Origin: Virgisporangium ochraceum
Lineage (GTDB): Bacteria > Actinomycetota > Actinomycetes > Mycobacteriales > Micromonosporaceae
DNA length: 64,000 nt
Direction of reading: 5' to 3'
Assembly (NCBI RefSeq): GCF_016863655.1
Contig: NZ_BOPH01000015.1
Span: 1 to 64,000 of the forward strand
Shown here: piece by piece, positions 57,376 through 64,000 of the stretch
Layout: the number at the start of each line of letters is the position of its first letter
Numbering within the stretch: position 1 is the first letter of the stretch
Made by a program: the position numbers and the translations under genes
Notes under the pieces: model-generated
Seen by the model: the letters and a program-made list of their open reading frames with translations, nothing else
Database searches by the model: none
Told to the model about the DNA's origin: nothing

Positions 57376-58599
57376 TTAGAGCGTGTTGACCCACGTCGGA
57401 TTCGCCGCCACCCAGTCGTCCAACGTGTCGTTCACCAGGGCCTCGAACATGCTGGTCGCCGGCTCCAACGGGTAGATGTAGGCGATGCCGCCGACCATCA
57501 CGGGCTCGGAGGGCACATCGAGACCGATGATGTCGGCCGGCCGGATGTCACGCAGGCCGAACATCAGCGTCTCGAGCGACGTGCCGCCGGTGTCGACGGT
57601 GAGCGTGCCCGCGACCGCCCGGATCAGCCGGTCGAGCTGCAGCGGGTTGCTGGTAAGGCCCTCCGCGCGCGCCTTGCGCAGCAGCGCCTGGAGGAACTGC
57701 TGCTGGTGACGCATGCGGCCGTAGTCACCGTCGGGGAGGCTGTAGCGCTGACGCACGTAGTCGAGCGCCTGCCAGTGGTTGAACTCCCGGCACCCCGGCT
57801 CGTACACGATCGGCTCGCCGCCCTCGCGCGGGTTCACCAGCTCGCCGTTGGGCAGGCGGGCCAGGTGGGCGCTCACGACGCGCTGCTCGACGCACATCTC
57901 GACCCCGCCGAGCTCCTTCACGACGTCCTGGAACCCCTGGAAGTCGACGATCGCCGCACCGTCGAAGCGGATGCCGATGAGGTCTGCGATCGTGGCCGAC
58001 AGAAGCTGGACGCCGCCGGCACCGTAGCCGCCGTGCTCGTAGGCACCGTTGATCTTCTCGTAGCTGCCGGCGAACTCGGTGTCGGGGAACTCGGGGATGT
58101 GCACCCGCAGGTCACGCGGGATCGAGATCAGGTAGACGCGGTCGAGCGTGGCCGGCACGTGCGCCACGATCATCGTGTCGGTGCGCTGGGTGGTGTCGTC
58201 GCCGGGACGCAGGTCGGAGCCCAGGAGCAGGTAGTTGAGCGGGCCGACGATCCGGGTGGTGTTGTTGCGCTGCGGCACGTCGGCGCGCGCGCCCTCGGCG
58301 ATCAGGGTGTCGCGCTTCACGCTGTTGTCGTAGCGGTTGGCGAGCACCTTGCCGGCGCCGATGAGGCTGCCCGAGGCGAGAACCAGGACGATCCCAAAGA
58401 AGATCATCAGTCTCGCCCACAGCGGGTCTTTGACCTTCGTGGATTTCTTCTCCGGCGTCTTCCCGGGCGGGCCGACGCTCACACCCCGACCCGGATGCCG
58501 TTTCGGGCGCACGGCGACCACGCGAGGCCGGTGGGCCCTACCCACCCTCGCCAACGACTGAACTGACCTGGACGTAGCCGCCTCCCCCTGCCGGGACAA
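57376..58599 (-). CDS. LytR-CpsA-Psr family wall-polymer ligase (1 of 3)
   Basis: A protein of up to 407 residues that attaches polymers to peptidoglycan from lipid-linked precursors on the outer face of the membrane. One membrane helix (MIFFGIVLVLASGSLIGAGKV) follows a basic cytoplasmic segment. The LCP domain has LNYLLLGSDLR, RTDTMIVAHV, VYLISIPRDLRVHIP and the ALDYVRQRY...GRMRHQQQFL block with the pyrophosphate-binding arginines. The start is uncertain: TTG 58599 or internal GTGs nearer to the membrane helix. Third in a row of three LCP genes. Confidence 0.88.
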   Translation of the reverse strand: MSRQGEAATSRSVQSLARVGRAHRPRVVAVRPKRHPGRGVSVGPPGKTPEKKSTKVKDPLWARLMIFFGIVLVLASGSLIGAGKVLANRYDNSVKRDTLIAEGARADVPQRNNTTRIVGPLNYLLLGSDLRPGDDTTQRTDTMIVAHVPATLDRVYLISIPRDLRVHIPEFPDTEFAGSYEKINGAYEHGGYGAGGVQLLSATIADLIGIRFDGAAIVDFQGFQDVVKELGGVEMCVEQRVVSAHLARLPNGELVNPREGGEPIVYEPGCREFNHWQALDYVRQRYSLPDGDYGRMRHQQQFLQALLRKARAEGLTSNPLQLDRLIRAVAGTLTVDTGGTSLETLMFGLRDIRPADIIGLDVPSEPVMVGGIAYIYPLEPATSMFEALVNDTLDDWVAANPTWVNTL

Positions 58600-58631
58600 T
58601 TACTACCCCGGCGCACGGCCCATCGAACAGG

Positions 58632-60038
58632 TCAGCCGCCTTGATTGATGAAATCGGGATTTGCGAGCACGAAGTCACCCACCGTGTCGTCGGCCATCGC
58701 CTTGAACATATCGAGGGTCTTCTGGTTCAACTGCTCGCACTCTTCGCCGTTGCAGCGGACCGAGTTGAACTGGCCGCCGTTGGCCTTGAGCAGCACCACG
58801 TCGCTGTCGGCGAGGTCCTTCACGGTGAACAGCCAGTTGTCGACGCTCGCACCGCGCAGGTCGACGGTGAGCGTCTTGCCACCGGCCTTGATGATGTCGA
58901 GCGTCTTCTTCGGGTTGCTGCCGAGGCCCTGCTCCTTGGCCTTCTTCGCCAGCGCCTTGAAGAACTGCTGCTGGTGCCGGGCGCGGCCGTAGTCGCCGTC
59001 TTCGAGGCTCTTGCGCTGGCGCACGTAGTCGAGCGCGTGGGCGCCGTCGAACGTGCGGCACTCGCCGGGCTGGTAGACCTGCGGCTTGCCGCCGTCGTTC
59101 GGGTGCTTGAACTTGCCGGTCTTCGGGTCGGTGCCGAAGTGCTCGGAGACCACCGGCTTCTTGGTGTCGACGCACATGTCGACGCCGCCCAGCGCGTTGA
59201 CCACACCGACGAAGCCGTGGAAGTCGACGATGCCGCCGGCGTTGAACCGCAGCCCGGTGAGGCGCTGCAGGGTGAGCGCGAGCAGTTCGAAGCCGCCCTC
59301 GCGACCGCCGCCGTTGGCCCAGCCGTGCGCGAACGCGCTGTTGACCTTCTCCTTGCTGCCCCGGAAGTTGGTCTTCGGGTACGCCGGGATCTCCACGAAC
59401 GAGTCACGCGGGATCGAGAACAGGTACGCGCCCTTGCGGTCTTCGGGGATGTGCAGGATCAGGATCGAGTCGGCCCGCACCAGGTCTTCACCGGTGGGCC
59501 GCTCGTCGATGCCGACCATGAGGATGTTCAGCGCGCCCTTGAGCGCCTTGGCACCGGTGGGCGCGCCGGCGTTGCCGAGCAGCGGCGCCTTCTCGACCCC
59601 ACTGGTGGCCTGGTAGAGCAGGTACTTGCCGCCGACGATCGCGCCGCCGCTGAACAGCATGAGCAGCGCACCCATGATGATCATCATGCGGGCCCACAGC
59701 GGGTCGCGCCGCTTCCGGGGCGCCGGAGCGCCCGATCCCGGTGGCCGCCGGCCGCCGCCGTTCGTCGGCGGACGCCCGCTGGTCGGCGGGCGTCCGTTGC
59801 CGGCGGGCGGACGCCCGTTGCCGGTGGGACGCGAGTTGCCGACGCTGGCGCTGGCCCGGGCCGGTGGAGCGGGCCGGGCCACCCGGCCGCCGGTGGTCTC
59901 GAACTCGATGCCGAACTCGTCTTCGGCGTAGATGTCGCCGGTGCGGCCGGATCGACCGCCGTACACCGAGCCGGGCGCGGACCCGACCGCGGCGGCATTC
60001 GGCCCGTAGGCCTGTCGCCGGGTCTGAGACTGGGTCAT
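58632..60038 (-). CDS. LytR-CpsA-Psr family wall-polymer ligase (2 of 3)
   Basis: A 468-residue LCP protein. The cytoplasmic N-terminal 115 residues are disordered and repeat a Pro-Gly-Asn-Gly-Arg-Pro theme (GRPPAGNGRPPTSGRPPTNG). The membrane helix MMIIMGALLMLFSGGAIVG leads to the LCP domain (ALNILMVGIDER, RADSILILHIPE, AYLFSIPRDSFVEIP, ALDYVRQRKSLEDGDYGRARHQQQF). ATG 60038 has GGAG upstream. It differs from its neighbours by longer loops with two or more cysteines (DMCVDTKK, GECRTF, CNGEECEQL). Confidence 0.88.
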   Translation of the reverse strand: MTQSQTRRQAYGPNAAAVGSAPGSVYGGRSGRTGDIYAEDEFGIEFETTGGRVARPAPPARASASVGNSRPTGNGRPPAGNGRPPTSGRPPTNGGGRRPPGSGAPAPRKRRDPLWARMMIIMGALLMLFSGGAIVGGKYLLYQATSGVEKAPLLGNAGAPTGAKALKGALNILMVGIDERPTGEDLVRADSILILHIPEDRKGAYLFSIPRDSFVEIPAYPKTNFRGSKEKVNSAFAHGWANGGGREGGFELLALTLQRLTGLRFNAGGIVDFHGFVGVVNALGGVDMCVDTKKPVVSEHFGTDPKTGKFKHPNDGGKPQVYQPGECRTFDGAHALDYVRQRKSLEDGDYGRARHQQQFFKALAKKAKEQGLGSNPKKTLDIIKAGGKTLTVDLRGASVDNWLFTVKDLADSDVVLLKANGGQFNSVRCNGEECEQLNQKTLDMFKAMADDTVGDFVLANPDFINQGG

Positions 60039-60266
60039 CGCAGCTCTCCTGCTCGTAGGGACGGTTCGTTAATGCTCGTTCTGACGTACTTTCGCGCTCT
60101 TTTGAACAGCCGGGTCTTTCACGGATCAAGTCCGCGACACGTGCACGCGCCGCGGACCTGAACGCGAGGTTACCTTGGAACCGCCGGGCTAGGGCAGTCC
60201 CTCTTTCCATACGCAACCGACCCGCACTTGGTTTGGTTGCGATTCGCCCTACTTTGTGTAGCCGCC

Positions 60267-61505
60267 CTACTTCGTCGAGGAACTAGACGAAGGGGCCGCG
60301 TTGGCCGCGTACCAGTCAGCCGCCTTGTCGTTCTTGATCGCCTCGTAGAGTGACTTGCCCTTCTCGGTGTCGGGCATGATCACGTCTTCCCCATTGACCC
60401 TCTTGTTTCCCAGGTGCGGTGCGACCGAAAACACGAGGTCGTCGCTGCGGATGCCGCGGAAGGTCAGCGCCATGTCGAGGATCGACAGGTCCTGGTCGAC
60501 GGTCACCGCCTGGGCGGTGGCCCGCAGGAACGAGTTCAGCTTCGCCGGGTTGCTGACGGTGCCGGTGCTCACCGCCTTGTCCATGACGGCCTTCATGAAC
60601 TGCTGCTGGTGCCGCATGCGGGCGAAGTCGCCGTCGGGGAACTGGTAGCGCTGGCGCACCCAGTCGAGCGCCGCGGCGCCGTCGAGCTGCATGTTGCCCT
60701 TGGTGAACTGGCGGTACGGCGGGTGGATCGACTTCGCGTCCTGCTCGATGTACATCTCGATGCCACCGAGGGCGTCGACGACCTGCTTGAAGCCGCCGAA
60801 GTCGATCAGCACGACGTGGTCCATCCGCAGTCCCGTGAAACCCTCGACGGCCTGGACCGTCAACGGAAGCCCGCCCCAGGCGAACGCCGCGTTGATCTTG
60901 GCCTTGGTGTCGCCGAGCGACTTGTCGGTGGGGCTTTCCGGGATGTAGACGTACAGGTCACGCGGGATCGAGATGAAGTAGACCTTCTCGTGGTTCGCCG
61001 GGATGTGCGCGATGAGCATCGTGTCGGTGCGCCACTCGCCGGCCTTCTGCTTGTTGTCCGGGTCACGCGAGTCGCTGCCCAGCATCAGGATGTTGAGCGC
61101 GCCCTCGACCGCCTTCGCCGGACGGTCGCCGCGGATGCCGGCGAACGGGTCGGTGCGGTCGACGTCGTTGCTGACCGACCGGTAGTAGAGGTAGCCACCG
61201 CCGACCCCGACCAGGCTCAACACCAGCAGGAACACGCCGAGCACGAGGAAGATCCGCCCCCAGCGCGGGCGGCGCCCACCGGGACGCGACCCGACCGGCC
61301 GGCGCGGACCGCCGGGACCCGACGGCCCACCGGGCAGCCCCGCGCTGGCGCGGCCGACCGGGGCCGAGCCGACCGCGGCCGAACCACGTGCGGCCGAACC
61401 ACGTGCGGCTGAGCCACGTGCGGACGCCGTGCCGCGCGGAGGGGGGACGCTGGCTGAGCCGATGGTGGCCCGCCCGACGGGGCGGACAGCAGGGGAACCG
61501 GACAT
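60267..61505 (-). CDS. LytR-CpsA-Psr family wall-polymer ligase (3 of 3)
   Basis: A 412-residue LCP protein. The cytoplasmic head has Ala-Arg-Gly-Ser-Ala repeats (GSAARGSAARGSAAVGSAPVG) encoded by the ACGTGCGGCCGAACC-type repeats near 61380-61430. One membrane helix (IFLVLGVFLLVLSLVGVGGGYLYY) precedes the LCP domain: ALNILMLGSDSRD, RTDTMLIAHIPA, VYFISIPRDLYVYIPE, ALDWVRQRYQFPDGDFARMRHQQQFM. TACTGT (61512-61517, minus strand) lies 7 nt before the ATG, so it is probably leaderless. It is the most canonical of the three. Confidence 0.9.
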   Translation of the reverse strand: MSGSPAVRPVGRATIGSASVPPPRGTASARGSAARGSAARGSAAVGSAPVGRASAGLPGGPSGPGGPRRPVGSRPGGRRPRWGRIFLVLGVFLLVLSLVGVGGGYLYYRSVSNDVDRTDPFAGIRGDRPAKAVEGALNILMLGSDSRDPDNKQKAGEWRTDTMLIAHIPANHEKVYFISIPRDLYVYIPESPTDKSLGDTKAKINAAFAWGGLPLTVQAVEGFTGLRMDHVVLIDFGGFKQVVDALGGIEMYIEQDAKSIHPPYRQFTKGNMQLDGAAALDWVRQRYQFPDGDFARMRHQQQFMKAVMDKAVSTGTVSNPAKLNSFLRATAQAVTVDQDLSILDMALTFRGIRSDDLVFSVAPHLGNKRVNGEDVIMPDTEKGKSLYEAIKNDKAADWYAANAAPSSSSSTK

Positions 61506-61511
61506 GATTCA

Positions 61512-61517
61512 ACAGTA
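61512..61517 (-). promoter_or_regulatory. -10 box of LCP gene 3
   Basis: TACTGT on the minus strand is followed by six bases and ATG 61505; leaderless geometry. Confidence 0.45.
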
Positions 61518-61584
61518 GGGAGGGGTTCCGCAAACGGCCCGTCGAGCGGGACGGGCCGGCACGAACCCGGGAGACCCCTACTGG

Positions 61585-62556
61585 CTACCTCGTACGGAAG
61601 TACTCGATCGTGCGGCGGAGGCCGTCTTCGGCGCTGACCAGCGGCTCGTACCCGAGCAACGTGCGGGCCAGGGTCAGGTCCGGACGGCGCTTCTCCGGGT
61701 CGTCGGCGCCACGCTGTTGCGTGAACGTGACCTCGGAGCCGCTGCCCGTGAGCCGGACGATCGTCTCGGCGAGCTCACGCATCGTCATCTCGTACTCGGT
61801 GCCGCAGTTGATCGGGCCGACCTCCTGCGAGTCGAGCAGCAGGAGGACACCGCGCACCAGGTCGCCGACGTAGGTGATCGAGCGGGTCTGCGCCCCGGTG
61901 CCGTGCACGGTGATCGGCTCGCCGCGCAGCGCCTGGTTGACGAAGTTCGGGATGGCGCGGCCGTCGTCGGGCCGCATGCGCTCGCCGTACGTGTTGAAGA
62001 TCCGCACGATCGCGACGTCGGCGCCCCGGTAGCGGTGGTAGGCCATCACGGCCGCCTCGCTGAACCGCTTGGCCTCGTCGTACACGCTGCGGAAGCCGGT
62101 GGAGCTGACGTTGCCGCGGTAGCTCTCCGGCTGCGGGTGCACCAGCGGGTCGCCGTACGCCTCCGACGTGGAGGCCATCAGGAACCGGGCGCCGTCGGCC
62201 ACCGCGCGGTCGAGCAGGTGCATGGTGGCGACCGAACCGGTGCGCATGATCTCCATCGCCAGCCGCGCGAAGTCGACCGGGCTGGCCGGCGAGGCGAAGT
62301 GCAGGATGGCATCGAAGCGCTCGGCCAACGCATCGTGAGCGGGCAGTGGCTCGCTGACGTCGGCTTCGACGAGCGTGAACCGGTCGTTGTCGCTCAAATG
62401 GGCGACGTTGTCCTTGCTGCCGGTGAGAAAGTTATCGACGGCCACCACCGTCGCACCGCGCTCTAGCAGGGCGTCTACCAGGTGTGAGCCGACGAACCCG
62501 GCACCTCCCGTGACCAGGACCCGATGTCCTGCTCCATACCGCGGCGCGATCGTCAT
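61585..62556 (-). CDS. NAD-dependent epimerase/dehydratase, UDP-xylose synthase-like
   Basis: A 323-residue extended short-chain dehydrogenase with the Rossmann motif VLVTGGAGFVGSHLVDAL, ASTSEAYGDP, the catalytic YDEAKRFSE (Y-x3-K) and the RIFNTYGERMRPDDGR segment. This combination (especially SEAYGDP and FNTYG.RM) is that of UDP-glucuronate decarboxylases (UXS), which make UDP-xylose, or of close dTDP/UDP-sugar enzymes. ATG 62556. It lies upstream of the LCP genes on the same strand, consistent with production of a wall glycopolymer sugar (inference). Confidence 0.8.
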   Translation of the reverse strand: MTIAPRYGAGHRVLVTGGAGFVGSHLVDALLERGATVVAVDNFLTGSKDNVAHLSDNDRFTLVEADVSEPLPAHDALAERFDAILHFASPASPVDFARLAMEIMRTGSVATMHLLDRAVADGARFLMASTSEAYGDPLVHPQPESYRGNVSSTGFRSVYDEAKRFSEAAVMAYHRYRGADVAIVRIFNTYGERMRPDDGRAIPNFVNQALRGEPITVHGTGAQTRSITYVGDLVRGVLLLLDSQEVGPINCGTEYEMTMRELAETIVRLTGSGSEVTFTQQRGADDPEKRRPDLTLARTLLGYEPLVSAEDGLRRTIEYFRTR

Positions 62557-62612
62557 GGTCGATACCCTACCGGCCGGTCCGGCGAACGCTTGACCCCGGC
62601 CGGGGTGCAAAA

Positions 62613-62644
62613 GGGCCCACGCCCGCACAGGCGGACGTGGGCCC
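62613..62644 (-). terminator. Rho-independent terminator of the symporter gene
   Basis: GGGCCCACG (62613-62621) pairs with CGTGGGCCC (62636-62644), with an inner CCGC/GCGG extension. On the minus strand the hairpin is followed by TTTTGC, a rare proper T-run in this genome. Confidence 0.9.
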
Positions 62645-62662
62645 GTTGAGGTACCCCGGCGA

Positions 62663-64000
62663 CTAGTGGGCGCCTGCCCCGGTCAGCGCGCGGACCTCGA
62701 GCTCCGCGTACTTCTCCTCCTGGTCTGGCTCCTTCGACAACAGCGTGCCGATGTAGCCGCACAGGAAGCCGACCGGAATCGAGATCAGGCCGGGGTTCGA
62801 CAGCGGGAACCAGTGCCAGTCGTGGTCGGGGAACATCGCGGTGGGTGATCCCGACACGACGGGCGAGAAGAACACCAGCACGACAGCCGTGATCAACCCG
62901 CCGTAGATCGCGGCGACCGCGCCCGTCGTCGTGAAGCGCTTCCAGAACAGCGAGTAGAGGATCGCCGGCAGGTTGGCCGACGCCGCCACCGCGAACGCCA
63001 GCGCCACCAGGAACGCCACGTTCAGGCTCTGCGCGAAGATCGCCAGCACGATCGAGACAGCACCGATCCCGAACGCCGAGAACCGGGCGACCACGACCTC
63101 CTGCCGCTCCGACGCCTGTCCCCGCTTGATCACGTTGGCGTAGAAGTCGTGCGCGAGCGACGACGACGACGCGAGCGTCAGACCGGCGACCACGGCGAGG
63201 ATCGTGGCGAACGCCACCGCCGCGATCACGGCGAGCAGGACCGCGCCACCGACCTCACCGCCGAGATACCGCTCGCCCAGCCGTTCGGCGAGCAGCGGAG
63301 CGGCGATGTTGCCGGCCTTGTCCTGCTCGGTGATCGCCTTGCCACCCACGAGCGCGGCCGCGCCGAAGCCCAGCGCGAGCGTCATCAGGTAGAAGGTGCC
63401 GATGATCCCGATCGCCCACAGCACGCTCTTCCGGGCCGCGTTGCTGTTCGGGACCGTGTAGAAGCGGATGAGGATGTGCGGCAGGCCGGCCGTGCCGAGC
63501 ACCAGCGCGATGCCGAGCGACAACAGGTCCATCTTGCTGTAGAAGGTCTTCGTCGCATCGGCCGACTCGACGCCGTACCGCAGACCGGGTTCCAGGAACG
63601 CCGCGCCCTTGCCGGACTGTTCCGCGGCGTCGCCGAGCAGGCCCGACAGGTTGAACTTGAACGCCGCGAGCACCATGAGCGTCATCACGGCCGCGCCCGT
63701 CATCAGCAGGAACGCCTTGACGATCTGCACGTACGTGGTGCCCTTCATGCCGCCGATCGTCACGTAGATGATCATCAGGGCACCGACCAGGATGATCGTG
63801 GCGATCTTGGCGGTGTCGGCGTCCATGCCCAGGAACGTCTGGCCGGGCTTGATGCCCAGCAGCAGTGCCACCAGGGCACCCGCGCCCACCATCTGGGCCA
63901 GCAGGTAGAAGATCGACACGGTGATCGTCGAGACGGCCGCCGCCGTACGGACCGGCCGCTGCCGCATCCGGAACGCGAGCACGTCGGCCATCGTGTACTT
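62663..64000 (-). CDS. Sodium:solute symporter (ActP/acetate-type), 5' end beyond window
   Basis: The C-terminal 445 residues of an SSS-family symporter; the reading frame continues past the window edge (the last codons read KYT before MADVLAF). Ten or so membrane helices are visible. ADVLAFRMRQRPVRTAAAVSTITVSIFYLLAQMVGAG and GLPHILIRFYTVPNSNAARKSV are typical of cation/acetate symporters such as ActP, as is the sodium-site-like LASSSSLAHDFYANVIKRG. It would take up acetate or a similar short carboxylate with Na+. ActP genes often have a small DUF485 partner upstream, which would lie outside the window. Confidence 0.88.
   Translation of the reverse strand, partial: KYTMADVLAFRMRQRPVRTAAAVSTITVSIFYLLAQMVGAGALVALLLGIKPGQTFLGMDADTAKIATIILVGALMIIYVTIGGMKGTTYVQIVKAFLLMTGAAVMTLMVLAAFKFNLSGLLGDAAEQSGKGAAFLEPGLRYGVESADATKTFYSKMDLLSLGIALVLGTAGLPHILIRFYTVPNSNAARKSVLWAIGIIGTFYLMTLALGFGAAALVGGKAITEQDKAGNIAAPLLAERLGERYLGGEVGGAVLLAVIAAVAFATILAVVAGLTLASSSSLAHDFYANVIKRGQASERQEVVVARFSAFGIGAVSIVLAIFAQSLNVAFLVALAFAVAASANLPAILYSLFWKRFTTTGAVAAIYGGLITAVVLVFFSPVVSGSPTAMFPDHDWHWFPLSNPGLISIPVGFLCGYIGTLLSKEPDQEEKYAELEVRALTGAGAH

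Overview
The window is about 70% GC, protein-dense actinobacterial chromosome. A Micromonosporales-type organism (Actinoplanes, Micromonospora, Cryptosporangium and relatives) is the best guess. This rests on high GC, frequent GTG/TTG starts, many leaderless genes with a TAnnnT -10 box about 7 nt before the start codon, a proteasome activator (Bpa), a CebR-type operator, a LitR-type carotenoid regulator, three LCP-family wall ligases and a subtilisin-inhibitor-like protein. The genus cannot be fixed from the sequence alone.

Layout. 1-7.9 kb: a minisatellite, a MatB-like acyl-CoA ligase, a coupled MoxR-AAA/VWA pair, a membrane-anchored protein with a broken partial copy behind it, and an AI-2E family permease. 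7.9-13.4 kb: a secreted GH9 cellulase behind a perfect CebR box, a membrane-helix (MS-channel-like) protein and a Ser/Thr kinase with an Asn-Gly repeat tail. 13.4-19.7 kb: nucleotide kinase, lipoprotein, YihY/BrkB membrane protein, STAS factor, SSI-like inhibitor, HAD phosphatase. 19.7-25.1 kb: a light/carotenoid module (photolyase and crtB facing crtI, idi and a MerR/B12-type regulator). 26.1-27.3 kb: tRNA-Glu, -Asp and -Phe, then a 102-bp exact direct repeat of the 3' half of tRNA-Phe and its terminator enclosing a Uma2 gene. 27.3-30 kb: an ABC-type operon (binding lipoprotein, methyltransferase, permease) without an ATPase gene. 30-40 kb: receiver protein, thioesterase, an extracellular solute-binding protein whose two halves are in swapped order, two Asp-rich calcium-repeat proteins, an antiporter coupled to a UBP zinc finger, a membrane gluzincin, a Tat-type binding lipoprotein, an esterase and Bpa. 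40.5-43.5 kb: two HAD phosphatases and serS. 43.6-44.8 kb: a conserved protein of unknown function followed by an unusual tRNA array. 44.9-54.3 kb: oxidoreductase, OsmC, metalloprotease, AIM24, pheA, NERD, arcA. 54.3-64 kb: histidine kinase with HATPase partner, GDPD, rhodanese, three LCP proteins, a UDP-xylose-synthase-like enzyme and a truncated solute:sodium symporter.

The most striking item is the tRNA array at 44.4-44.8 kb. Two tRNA-like genes have their halves in reverse order: the 3' half (anticodon loop to discriminator) lies upstream of the 5' half (acceptor 5' strand to anticodon stem), separated by only 3 or 6 nt. Rejoined, each gives a full cloverleaf with 7 acceptor pairs and 5 anticodon-stem pairs. 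One reads CAU; the other has anticodon UGC and the G3:U70 pair typical of tRNA-Ala. Leader and trailer sequences around the second gene can pair with each other, which suggests processing through a circular precursor. A linear tRNA-Tyr-like gene with a weak acceptor end follows, and a conserved unknown gene precedes the array. Other notable items are the domain-swapped binding protein, the mini-island at tRNA-Phe, and a dispersed palindrome sharing the core GCCGATCTTGCA.
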